Below are positions 1 to 9,587 of a DNA stretch of 64,000 nucleotides, in pieces. Under the pieces are notes generated by a model. That model made no database searches. It saw nothing but the letters and a program-made list of their open reading frames with translations, and had not been told where the DNA came from. Every line of letters begins with the position of its first letter. Within the stretch, counting starts at the first letter, position 1. The position numbers and the translations under genes are program-made. The stretch is from assembly GCA_035236585.1 (NCBI GenBank), contig CP141139.1:17190990-17254989 (forward strand). The letters run 5' to 3'. The stretch comes from Warburgia ugandensis (Eukaryota > Streptophyta > Magnoliopsida > Canellales > Canellaceae).

Positions 1-685
1 GCATTGAAATATCCCTCTCTATTAATTTGACCCCAAATCCCTCCAACGCAGCACGAACCGCGTTACAATCTACAAACGTCTTCCGAACTCCTCTCAACGT
101 CGTTGTATAAATCACCACCGCGTTTTCTCCACCAGGAGGACAAATCCTCTCAAACCCATCTAGATAATAGCAGCATTTGTTAGAAATCGGCTTCAGAAAC
201 TCAGATTTGTTACTATTCAACGGCTTCAGGACACTATCAGAAACGGATTTCGGAAAAATGATCTGACGGTAGGTATTTTCCTTGCCAGTACCCAGACTAC
301 TCGGTTTAATGATCGACGGCTTTATGGGTCTAGAAGTTCGTGAATCAAACTCTGCGACCGTGGGGAGAAGTGATGATTTTGGCTGGGGAGAAAAACGGAA
401 GCTATCATTATCAAGACCCGCCATGAGTTCCCAGGAGTTTATGATTTCTGGTTCAGAAGAGCGGCATCTGGGTTCTGGAAGAGGGCTTGGGAAGAGAGAG
501 AAAGGGCCGAGATTGAGTTTTGTTGAGCTGGGTTCAGTGGGAATTGTTTGGCGTTGGGGAGAATCGAGGGTTAGAAGGCCGTAGCTGGTTGAAGTCAGAG
601 AGACGATGTGGTGGCCGACGAACTTTACTGACCCACCAACATGGTCATCGTCGTCTTCCAGGAGATGTGAAGAAGCACAACCCAT
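1..685 (-). CDS. Glutaredoxin-domain protein of the At5g39865/At3g28850 type, 5' part only
   Basis: The frame is open from the ATG at 685 to the left edge (228 codons plus one base), so the end of the gene lies outside the window. The protein starts MGCASS, an N-myristoylation-type start, then has a Ser/Pro-rich low-complexity region. It carries the family's SWELMAGLD motif near residue 95 and then CPPGGENAVVIYTTTLRGVRKT, the first strand and helix of the glutaredoxin fold, followed by FVDCNAVRAALEGFGVKLIERDISM. In this plant family the classic CPYC redox site is usually replaced, and the zinc-binding Cys cluster lies at the C terminus; neither can be judged here because the domain is cut. 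Role inferred from the family: membrane-linked or cytosolic redox or scaffold protein, substrate unknown. No intron is seen, as is usual for this family. The upstream in-frame ATG at 871 is an alternative start, listed separately. The family assignment is firm; function is not. Confidence 0.9.
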   Translation of the reverse strand, partial: MGCASSHLLEDDDDHVGGSVKFVGHHIVSLTSTSYGLLTLDSPQRQTIPTEPSSTKLNLGPFSLFPSPLPEPRCRSSEPEIINSWELMAGLDNDSFRFSPQPKSSLLPTVAEFDSRTSRPIKPSIIKPSSLGTGKENTYRQIIFPKSVSDSVLKPLNSNKSEFLKPISNKCCYYLDGFERICPPGGENAVVIYTTTLRGVRKTFVDCNAVRAALEGFGVKLIERDISM

Positions 686-871
686 TATGGGTTTGATGAC
701 AGAGACTGAGAGAGATGGATTGAAGCGGGGCGAGATACAGATAGATTCAAGCGGGGTTCTAGTTCTCCAAGTTTGAAATGGGGAGAATACTTTTGCTGCA
801 GCTTTTTTACAGGAGCGGTGCGGAGGAAACAGTGAATTAGTCCAAAAGGAAAGGTCAGAGGTGGGTTTCAT
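686..871 (-). other. In-frame upstream extension of the glutaredoxin-like gene
   Basis: Reading leftwards from an ATG at 871, 62 codons without a stop lead in frame into the MGCASS start at 685. The extra peptide is rich in Ser, Pro, Arg, Lys and Phe and poor in acidic residues, which resembles an organelle transit peptide. If used, it would bury the myristoylation-type start. A weak AT-rich TATA-like stretch on the minus strand near 885-895 would place transcription start close to or inside this segment, which favours the 685 start. It may simply be an open 5' untranslated region. Confidence 0.4.
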
Positions 872-2095
872 TTCATTAATGGTCCTACAGAAATTTATTG
901 ACAGGAGTTTCGGGGTCTGCCAAATGCCATAGTTTGGGGGCCGGGTGGCGCGTTTCTAATTCGAACTGTTCAGTTGGCGGCCCCACTAGAGGTTGACCAC
1001 ACACTACAGAAGTTCATTGGTGGATGATCTTGACCGTTGAACTTCTGTAAAAAGGTATGGTGGGCGCCTAGCTCATATTTTGGATTATCCTCGAAGCAGT
1101 CACACGCCTCTGGAATCTCATTCGTCTGTCAAGTAAATTTGTAAACCTATGGCCTCTGTTGAAAGGGTTAGAATCATCCGATGCATGCCAATCTAAGGAC
1201 GGAACCTCGAAGAAGAAACGATTGGATCCTCAAGACATATGGAGCCGGCTTACTCTCATGTTCTTCTTTTCTTCTAAAGTTGGTGGTCGATCGGATCCGA
1301 AGCTGCAGCTTAACCAGTGCACTAGGCCTTCATTCCATGTATAAATGGGCCTCGCCAAGGTGACAAAATTAAAAGACAGACCTGCCTGATGATCCTAGCG
1401 TCTCATTAGTGGACTCAACTTTATGATGGCAGAGGAGCCATCATAAATTTGGGAAGATCTTATCAACCTACTACATTTTCCTGAAGTTACATCCAAGAGG
1501 AAGAGGATGGCAAAGTCAGCAATCCAATTGAGGTGGTCCCTTCTATTGTCTTACTGACAGTAACGAATTAATAGGCATGCTCAAGGCAATGTATATAAGA
1601 GCAGCATTATAGGTCTTACATTGACATTTCTTAATTGAGGAGATGGTTTAGTTACTTTGAGGAAACGATAATGCCTTCTACTGTTTCAGTACTTCGAACC
1701 AATTGAGCTCCTGATCAAGGAGAGGATTTTTCTGGTGTCTTAATATTTTGGTTTGCTAAAGCATAAAATGCTACAGGGTTCCCGGTGGAAGAATTCAAAA
1801 TAAATGGCTTATTTTTCAAATCTTGAAATGGAAGGGAGAGATTCTCTCTACTATCTAGTAGTTAAATCAATCTAATTCACCCTTTACTTTCTTATCGTCA
1901 TGCCCACGCGAACAAGGCTCTTCAGAGTAAAAGGACATAAATGGAGCTTCAACAATATAAATAATATATAGGAGACATAAATTAAAATATTGGACCCAGT
2001 GAGTACTGAAGTTTGGACGGTAAGTGCATCTGCCCACCTCCCAGCAGTGTATCTGCACCCCTCACCGTCATTTCTCTCGTTCAACTACTCCGCAG
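872..2095. other. Intergenic, upstream of the glutaredoxin-like gene
   Basis: Short open frames only, none with a recognisable domain. The part next to 871 should contain the promoter of the minus-strand gene, but no convincing TATA box stands out. Nothing else is seen. Confidence 0.5.
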
Positions 2096-2121
2096 CTCTC
2101 TCTCTCTCTCTCTCTCTCTCT
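2096..2121. repeat. CT microsatellite, about 13 units
   Basis: An uninterrupted CT run that ends in TTCTGTGTGTGT. It lies just left of the tandem duplication at 2301-3260. Confidence 0.95.
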
Positions 2122-2300
2122 TCTGTGTGTGTAGATGCCACCCCCTGTATTATAGCTATTTGATTTTATCATCCAACAAAGTGATGATAATGGCCCGTGA
2201 AGTTCTACGTACCTGTGAGCCGCAAATTGGTGTAATTACAGCATGTCTTTTGTCCCGAAACAAGACTCTACAGTCGATAGTCAACTTACTTCCTAAAGGG

Positions 2301-3260
2301 CCATATATTTGGCTTGTAATTGTCTACTTCCAGAACTCCTATAATATGGGGGTGTTTTCTCTAATTACGTGTACTTACACTTTTTTCTTAGCTTGTACTA
2401 TTAAATTAACATTACATGTAGCAGTTTCTTCTATCGAGAAGTTTCTCTTTATAAATAGCTCCTCTCATTTCATGAAAGTTCTTGTACGGAAACGTACACT
2501 TGATTTGGGGAACTGATTCTTTTCTTTTCCTTTTATTTCTGTTTTTTGTGGATAAACTATTTCCAAAACATTTTGTAGCACATGATTCTGAATTATGTAC
2601 CTTTGAATCATTGCTTGTGCAAAGAATTTGTATCAATTTGATTTACATTTTCCATCAATTGACCTTTACAAATCGTGACTGTTTCAAGGCAAGTTTTGAC
2701 AAAAAGAGATGGCTCATAAAATTAATGCTCTTTCGAACTAATGCCATTGCCAATTTATTTTGTTGTTTAACACTACTGCCATATTTGGTACAAATGACCA
2801 TATATTTCGTTTGTAATTGTCCACTTCTAGGACCCCATATAACATGTGGGATTTCTTCTCTACTTGTGCGTCCAGTGTCTATCTTACTTACACATGTTTC
2901 TTAGCTTGTACAATCAGATTAACATTACATGTAGAAGTTTCTCTTTATAAAGCTTTTCGTGCCAAAACATACATTTGATTTTGAGAACTAGCTTTTTTAC
3001 TATTTTTAAATTTTCTGACAAGCAATTTTTAGAACTGGTTGTTTCACATGAGTCTGAATTTTGTACCTTTGAACCATTTGTCTGCGCAAGAAGGTCCTAC
3101 CATTTTGATTTGCATTTTCCATCAATGACCTATACAAATCATGACTGTTTGAAAGGAGCATCTATTTCACTAGTAGAGTTTTGATAAAAAGAGACAGCTT
3201 ATAAGATTAGGACTCTTTCAAAGTACTTCCATTGATGAATTAATTCATTGTTTATCATTG
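2301..3260 (+). repeat. Diverged tandem duplication, two copies of about 480 bp
   Basis: Copy 1 (about 2301-2775) and copy 2 (about 2798-3260) can be aligned end to end at an offset of 497 bp. Shared landmarks are CCATATATTT, TTGTAATTGTC, TTAACATTACATGTAG, AAGTTTCTCTTTATAAA, GTACCTTTGAA, TTTGATTT.CATTTTCCATCAA and ACAAATC.TGACTGTTT. Substitutions and small indels are spread over the whole length, so the duplication is old. Open frames inside (for example 2482-2904 and 2975-3184) translate to nothing known, and both copies look non-coding. It could also be two diverged insertions of one unknown repeat placed next to each other. Confidence 0.8.
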
Positions 3261-4059
3261 TAGATACCCAAATTATAGCTAAGTTCTTTTTGTTGCAATC
3301 CTTTGTTGAGTTTTATGCAAGTACACAGCTGTTGTAGTCTAGCTAGTACAAGTCTAGGTTGATTCCATAAGGACGCGACTTGTAAGTGGAGTTTACATAA
3401 ATTTTAACTTACAAACTACAAAAAAATAAAATTCCAATTCATTAAGCAGTCCATGAGTAAATAGTTTTGAAATTAAGTACAAAGAAATGAAAGGAAAAGA
3501 CAATTTAACTAGAACTTTTCTGTTTTGACTACTGTGTCACACAGCTAGTCACAAAAGGTACTAATCAGTAAATAGACAAAAGAAACTAGAATTGTAATTA
3601 AAATGGGGATAACGTAAAGTGTAATTTGCATAACTATCTTTTATTACAATCCTTGAATAAGCAAAACAAGGATAACATAAGACTTAAATAACAACGGGAT
3701 ACAGTGGGAATTAAAAAGGGGATCCAAATGTCATTTTAATTAAAGAGCAAAGGGTAGAAATGAAACTTTTTCATTTTCTATTTCTTTAACGGATGAAAAG
3801 AAGGCTTGTTGGGTGAGATGATGCAAAGAAGAAAAAGACAAAGAAGAAAAGGACCGAGGGAGAGAAGAGAAGAAGAAGAAAAAGATGATGGGGGAGAATA
3901 GAAGAAGAAGAAGAAGAGGCTGATGGGGGATTGATGTGGCCGGTGGGAGAGAAAGAAAAGGCAGAGGGAGAGAGAACAAAGGAAGTAGAGACAAGAGTTA
4001 GATAAGAGAAATGAAGTTGGGAGAGGGAGCAAGGCAGAGGATGCAGTGCAATGAGGTAT
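3261..4059. other. Gene-free spacer with a purine-rich stretch at its right end
   Basis: From about 3780 the plus strand is nearly all A and G, with GAA/GAAG runs. Minus-strand open frames here encode only Leu/Ser/Phe-rich low-complexity peptides and are not taken as genes. The left part (about 3340-3400) has the 'gattccataaggacgcgact' type of text often met in decayed LTR elements, but no element ends could be fixed. Confidence 0.45.
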
Positions 4060-4064
4060 AGGAG
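4060..4064. repeat. Target-site duplication AGGAG, left copy
   Basis: Identical to 6853-6857 on the other side of the solo LTR; 5 bp is the size made by Ty3/gypsy and Copia integrases. Confidence 0.85.
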
Positions 4065-6852
4065 TGTAATATCCTTAATTTTTAGGATAAAATAGGAAAT
4101 TTTTAAATAAATTAAAATAAAAAAAATTTAGATGGAAAATTTTCCTGAAAACATAAGAATTAGAAAGTGCTCATCGATACGAGTCCAATGCCACCAAGAA
4201 CGGGAAAAACGGAGCTCAAACGAGGGAGTTATGAGCCGTCGAAGTTGTAAGGGCATTTTGGTCTTTTGACAGAGACGTGTTACATAGGGGTCCAAATTGA
4301 TAACGGCACCCCTGTCTTCCACACGTCTCTACCAGTTCGGCGAAATCGCCGGAGAGACGTGGAAAGAGACATGTGGGGAAGAGCTTCTCTCCCCGTAGGA
4401 CTCTAAACCTTATATCTATGCTTTCCTAGGAGCCAAAACACTCCACTTTGAGTGTTTCTCCGAGTTTTCACTCAGAACCCTAGCTCTACAAAGCTTTGAT
4501 TTTTTCGGTGAGTGGAACCCCGGCAACATGAGCAACCACGGCGAGGTGCAAGGTAAGCCTCAATACTCCGTTTTCTCGTATTTATTAAATAGAAAAATAA
4601 TTAGGAAAATATTTAAAAATTAGGAAAAAAATTCAGATTTTTAGGAATTTTGTGCACGCTACTGTTGGAGCGTGATTTCACGGATCAAACCTCGTCCGTT
4701 TGGAAATCGCACCTTCGAACTAGCGCACAAGAGACCCAAGAGCAAACCCTTTAAATTTGGGAGTGATCCAACAGTGGATTTCTCCAGAAAACGCAAAAAC
4801 CAGTACCTATGAATGATTTTAGGAACTTGGGAAAAATCATTTAAAAACCATGGTTTTTGGCAAAATCAATGCAAAAGGAGGGCATAAATGGATTCTAGAG
4901 AGAATTCTAAAGAAAATGGTGCAAAAATCACGCAAAACGAAGCTCTGTAGCTCCGCCGAAGACGACCGGAATCCGGTCGTCTTCTCCGGCGTCGTCAACG
5001 GCGTCAACGCCCTGGTGCTGACGCCAGGACCCACTCAGGGACGCACAGGGGATGATGTCAAAAGACGTAATCGTCGCACGCGTGCGCGGCGCTAATAGGC
5101 GATCGCGGTGGGGCCGGGATGCTGCGCGTCCTGGCGACAGTGACGCACGCCGCGCATCCCGTGCGGCGTCTTGGTGGTTGTGTGTCTTCGTGACGCCGGT
5201 ATAAGCCGGTGTAAACTGGTGGAAAAGGAAGCCGCCGGTATAAACCGCCTTATGGTGGTCCGGCAAGCCCCATTTGAGAGTAGTTTTCACTAAAACTTGA
5301 TTTCTGGGAGCTAGAGAGGTCCAAATCACGATCCGAAAGAGGCGTTGTGACCGTATTGACAACGCAGACCTAGTTTTTATTTAGAAAAATATTAAAATAG
5401 TGATGTGACATGTACAGGTGCCTTGAATATACTAGTTAAAGGGAGTTATTAGCAAGCTAGTGGTCTCACACTGAGGTAGGTGACGACAACTAATGTTTTG
5501 CCTTGATTTTTAGACCATGTTTAAACATAGCATCATGTGTGATCATGTTTTAAATTGCAATTATTATTTATCGTAGATTTCATGCGACATTGAGTACAGG
5601 ATGGTTATTCCAAATTGAAATCTTTTACTGACTAAACTTATTTCAAATGCTTTTACAAGCATGATGTTAATTAGTTATGCTTAATTAGAGACTTATTTCT
5701 TATTATATATATAGAAAATGCATGGATTTATATGGAAATGAGAATAGAGGCTTATTAGCTGGTCCTTTTATAGGCTAACCCCAGGATGAGGGGCATGTCT
5801 TGGGGATTGCAAGCTATAAGTGCTCTTGAGTTTTAGCATATACATATGATTTCCGTGTTTTATATTTGATGACGGGTGCTCTCGCTCGATGGGTGTCATG
5901 CTAGAAGGGATAGGGCCGGCCACCCACCTTCCGAGATTATGATGTCATGATTTTGTGATATGATAGACACCTGCCCATAGATGGCATTCGGTAGGGGTTT
6001 GGTAACATGGATAGTCCACACTACCGGTCTGAGCCTTTCCATGGGGACAGACGCTAAGTCTCCCGTTATGGTGTTAACGGAGAGCGGCGGTGGTTTATAC
6101 CCATAGAGGGTTGCCACTGCAGCATGATGACCCATATTCTTATTATGTGTGCATGTGTGATGAGCATGGTTATGGATGGTATGCCTGGGTGTGACGACAT
6201 TTAGAAGTTGACTATGAGTACTCCTGATCAATGATAGTAGTACGATGGTGGGACCCATTACCTTAGGGTGCCCTTATTCTTGTTGTATGCTCAATTATAT
6301 TGATTCATATCATGTTTTAACTCCGTGAATTGCATGTTTTAGCATATAGAATAAATTGGCATTTATTTGAACATGACATTATGATATCACTATTTTCATA
6401 AATGTTAGACTTTTCATCAGTACTGTTCATTATTTCTTTCATTTATTACATTAATTGTCATTAGAGAGGATTATCATTTGAATTTTATTATGGATTGCAT
6501 ACTTTTTATTTGGCTGTGATTTAGATGTTTGAACATATGTCGGACATTTATATGGGATGTTATGATGGATAGACCCTGGGACATATTATTATTGTGTTTT
6601 GGACATTTATTTGATTTAAAATAAAGGTGCCGATTTATTTGATGTTGATTTATACGCAGATTGTTTTATTTATGTTTAATTTACATGTATGCCATTTTGA
6701 GAAAGAAAAACTAACACCCGGAGTTTTAAGATAGGTTTTAGTAAAATGTTAAATAAAGCTTTTCTCATGGGATCCCACATGCTCTTATTTAAAATGCCAT
6801 TATTATAAATATAAAAAAAAAAAAAAAAGTCTTAAAAATCCGGGGTGTTACA
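4065..6852 (+). mobile_element. Solo LTR of a Ty3/gypsy-type element
   Basis: The 2788-bp segment begins TGTAATATCC and ends GGGTGTTACA, the TG...CA ends of an LTR, and is flanked by perfect AGGAG repeats. There is no second LTR, primer site or coding region, so it is what remains after recombination between the two LTRs of a full element. Orientation is taken as plus: a TATA-like TTATATCT at 4410 is followed by a leader region and then a candidate splice donor at AGGTAAGC, and the segment upstream (AACGGCACCCC.GTCTTCC) is shared with the LTRs of the nested element read on their coding strand. The open frames inside (for example 4928-5362 and 5896-6258, minus) are not genes. An A-run at 6812-6828 lies near the right end. 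Confidence 0.88.
4409..4418 (+). promoter_or_regulatory. Possible TATA box of the solo LTR
   Basis: CTTATATCTA about 345 bp inside the LTR, followed by a C/T-rich leader with ACCCTAG text typical of plant transcript starts. By position it would be the U3/R border. Suggested by sequence only. Confidence 0.4.
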
Positions 6853-6857
6853 AGGAG
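6853..6857. repeat. Target-site duplication AGGAG, right copy
   Basis: Matches 4060-4064 exactly and directly follows the terminal TTACA of the solo LTR. Confidence 0.85.
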
Positions 6858-7480
6858 AGAAGGGGATCTGGGTTTTTTAGGATGCCAGTGGAGACAAGGA
6901 AGAGTTGCAAAGTCGAGATCGAGAGAAACTGGAGCAAATCAGCGTTGCGAGAGTAGGCAATGAGAACCGACAGGTTAAGAAGGCTGGTCAATAACGCAGA
7001 GAGAGATAGTGATTTGAAGAAACTAGGGAGCAGACTGGTGATGGTGGCTCTAGGCAAGCCTAGGAACGGTGCGAGAAAGGCAGGTGGGTGGTGTGCTGCT
7101 TGATGCGTCAAAGATCAAAGAGTGAGAGAGGTAAAGTGGGTGAAGCCCAATAGAGATGGTTGCTGCCCAGTTTGGGATTAGGGATAAGGACTGTGAAGAA
7201 GGAGATGGGAAGAGGGAAAACGCATAGGCAGAGGGAAAAGGTGAGATAGATGAGAGAAAATGAGGGAGAGGATGACTACTAGCAGACTGGCCAGTGAAGG
7301 TGTGTCACACACCCAAGCTAGGCAATGGGAGATGTGAGCAGAGTAGTAAGAAAAGAGGAGAGGAGAAGTGAAGAACAGAGGGAAGGAGAGTGAGAAACAG
7401 AGAGATGGGAGAGGAAGAGTCCTTCCCCTCTCTCCATGAGGAGAAAAGTGTGGAGAGAGCCTCTAGTGGGTGAGAGATGT
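6858..7480 (-). other. Purine-rich spacer, pyrimidine-rich on the minus strand
   Basis: This continues the purine-rich stretch seen left of the solo LTR. Read on the minus strand it looks like a C/T-rich leader downstream of the TATA-like site at 7483-7491. The 87-codon minus frame at 6848-7111 is Leu/Ser-rich and runs into the LTR end, so it is not taken as a gene. It might be part of an older LTR into which the solo LTR jumped; ends were not found. Confidence 0.4.
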
Positions 7481-7482
7481 AT

Positions 7483-7491
7483 TCTTATAAG
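7483..7491 (-). promoter_or_regulatory. TATA-like site reading leftwards
   Basis: CCCCTTATAAGAATACATCT on the minus strand, with a C/T-rich region downstream. It is a good plant TATA match, but no coding region follows before the solo LTR. It may be the promoter of a lost gene or of an old LTR. Confidence 0.3.
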
Positions 7492-7520
7492 GGGCCAAAA
7501 AGTTGGTTCCTATTTTATTG

Positions 7521-7631
7521 GCTGCCCATGCTTGTCCATGTTTTGCATGCTTGCCCATGTTTGCCATGCTTGTGTGGGATGCCCATGCGATGTTGCCATG
7601 AGGTGGCTGTCATGTGATGTGCCATGTGTTT
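7521..7631 (+). repeat. Short degenerate repeats of GCCCATG/GCCATG
   Basis: At least seven copies of GCCCATG, GTCCATG or GCCATG lie within about 110 bp at irregular spacing. There is no fixed period. Confidence 0.5.
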
Positions 7632-9244
7632 AAGATCCTCAATGTATCTCTACCATATATCATTGGGCCCACAAAGATAACTTGATCTACATAATCCTGG
7701 TTAATTTGCAAAATAGGAAACTATTTTAGAATCATCTAAATTACATACCTAATTAGTTCTAATGATCATTAATTTTTCAAATCAATGGTTGGATGATCGA
7801 TTAGAGCTAAAATTAATTTAAAATTACAAAATTATCCAATTAGATGATCTAATTAAATACTAATTAAGGGTTATTTTAGGCAAAATTGAATACTTAATAT
7901 CCTTGCTCCACCTAGTTTGGTTAAAAACGAGTCCCAGCTATAGAGCTAATATCTTCTTGTTAACTTTCTCTTGGATAAAGACTTGGCAGGCTGGTAAAAC
8001 ATTGATGCCTAGGTCAGCCTAGCAAATCGATCCATTCACTCATAGTCTGAGTTAGACATCATTACCAGAATCTTGAGAAATGTCAAAATTATTCCTATTT
8101 CAAAGATAATTAAAATTTTCTTCTTGTCTTGTTTTTTCTCTTTCCATGTTGTCATTATTCTTGTGTGTGTGAAGAGTCTTGTTCTTTTTGCATAGTTATT
8201 TAACACTAGTCGGTATGTTTTCACTAAATAATGTTATCAATATTCCACGATTATCCATTTTGCATTATAATTTTTTTTTTTTGTGAGCATAAGCTTCTCT
8301 CTCCTCAATTATTGAAAATCCATTTCCACTTCTGAAAGTAATGTGCATCGAGAACCTTTTTAATCTTGCTCATTATTACTGAAAACTTTTATTTTATGTA
8401 ACTCAATTTTTCCTTGGAATTTAGATATTCTAGAACTAGGTTGCCCGCATTAGTTGATTGTTGCTCTGGTCTTTTGATGGCACCGAAGCCAATGCTTGGC
8501 TTCACTTTCCTCTCTAGATCTATCGCTGTTCCTATCTTATCACTAGATTTTTATGTCTTTTTGCTGGTTTTCTTATTCAGAAGAGCATACATGTAACATT
8601 TGGTTCTGGAAGTTGGTTGATTTTGATAAAGCTTTCTTTCCATTTTTACAACTATGCTGACTCATGACTCTTATATGGTTTTGAGGGTTTTGCATGTAAC
8701 ATTCTTCTTTTACTGTTTATGAGGTTTGTCTCAAAGTGGTTGATTTTGATGAATTTTTCACTAGATCCTTTCTGGTTAACGATCACTTCCAAGAATGGTA
8801 TTGCAACAAAAGGCATGACCATTGGGTATATAAATTTCTTGAGGATTGAGATTTTTCTGCTTTTCATGCCTACGTGTAATTACATTATGAACTAAGTTGT
8901 GTCACCTTCAGAACTTGGAGAATGTTGATAAGTGCGAAGTCTTGACGTGCTAGGGTTGTATAAATTATTCTCAGCAATTAAAGTTCTATCTTTAGTAGTA
9001 CAGTTGAGTGATAATGTTCAGCAGTCCCAGCAATTTTAGGAGAACAACCTGGCAGAAGATGGATGTGACTAGATCGAGCACAATTGTCGATTCTAGCTGT
9101 GAAGTTTGATAAGTTTTAATCTTGCCGTTTCGGAAATAAGCTGAATAGCAACTGTGGAGTCATGTTTCGGGAAAAAGACATGATGCAATTACACCAATTT
9201 GAGGCTCACAGGTATGTAGAACTTCACACGGGTCATTGTTGGAG
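7632..9244. other. Intergenic, nothing recognised
   Basis: AT-rich sequence with only short frames (for example 8414-8596 plus and 8652-8867 minus) that match nothing I know. No repeat ends, RNA genes or exons can be supported. Confidence 0.45.
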
Positions 9245-9256
9245 AATAAAATCAAA

Positions 9257-9441
9257 CAAAAAGGCAGCCCGGTGCACGAAGCTCCCGCCTATGCGGGGTC
9301 TGGGGAAGGGGCGGATCACAAGGGCCTTAAAGTACACAACCTTATCTTACATTTTGCAAGAGACTGTTTCCATGCCTTGAACCCGTAACCTTAAGGTCAC
9401 ATGATGACAACTTTTACTGTTGCGCCAAGGCTCTCCTTCAT
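9257..9441 (-). mobile_element. Au-type SINE (tRNA-derived)
   Basis: Read on the minus strand it begins GGAGAGCCTTGGCGCAAC with a tRNA-like promoter head (GTGACCTTAAGGTTACGGGTTCAAG resembles the B box). It continues with the Au landmarks AGTCTCTTGCAAAATG, TAAG, CCTTGTGATCCG.CCCTTCCCC, GCGGGAGCTTCGTGCACCGGGCTGCC and a short T-run. The flanking 12-bp direct repeats AATAAAATCAAA at 9245-9256 and 9442-9453 are its target-site duplication. It makes no protein and depends on LINE machinery. This is the best-preserved SINE in the window. Confidence 0.92.
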
Positions 9442-9512
9442 AATAAAATCAAAGAGCTACAATAAATATAAGGACCCTTCAGAATAAAATCAAAGAGCTA
9501 CAATAAATATGA
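9442..9512 (+). repeat. Small tandem duplication, 41-bp period
   Basis: The 28 bases starting AATAAAATCAAAGAGCTACA at 9442 recur at 9483. The unit contains the SINE target-site sequence, so AATAAAATCAAA occurs three times (9245, 9442, 9483). Confidence 0.85.
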
Positions 9513-9524
9513 GGCAGATAGGAG

Positions 9525-9530
<6 letters not shown>

Positions 9531-9585
<55 letters not shown>
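9531..9585. repeat. GA microsatellite, about 27 units
   Basis: An uninterrupted 55-bp GA run, the longest dinucleotide repeat in the window and a likely polymorphic marker. Confidence 0.97.

Positions 9586-9587
<2 letters not shown>

Noticed and set aside
3740..4032. Minus-strand frames of 84 codons
   Set aside because: Leu/Ser/Phe-rich low complexity from a purine-rich stretch; no domain.
4928..6258. Minus-strand frames of 144 and 120 codons
   Set aside because: They lie wholly inside the solo LTR, which is non-coding.
3259..7691. A possible larger LTR beginning TGTAGAT and ending ATCTACA around the solo LTR
   Set aside because: The five bases outside the two ends (ATCAT and TAATC) do not match, and seven-base inverted ends can arise by chance.
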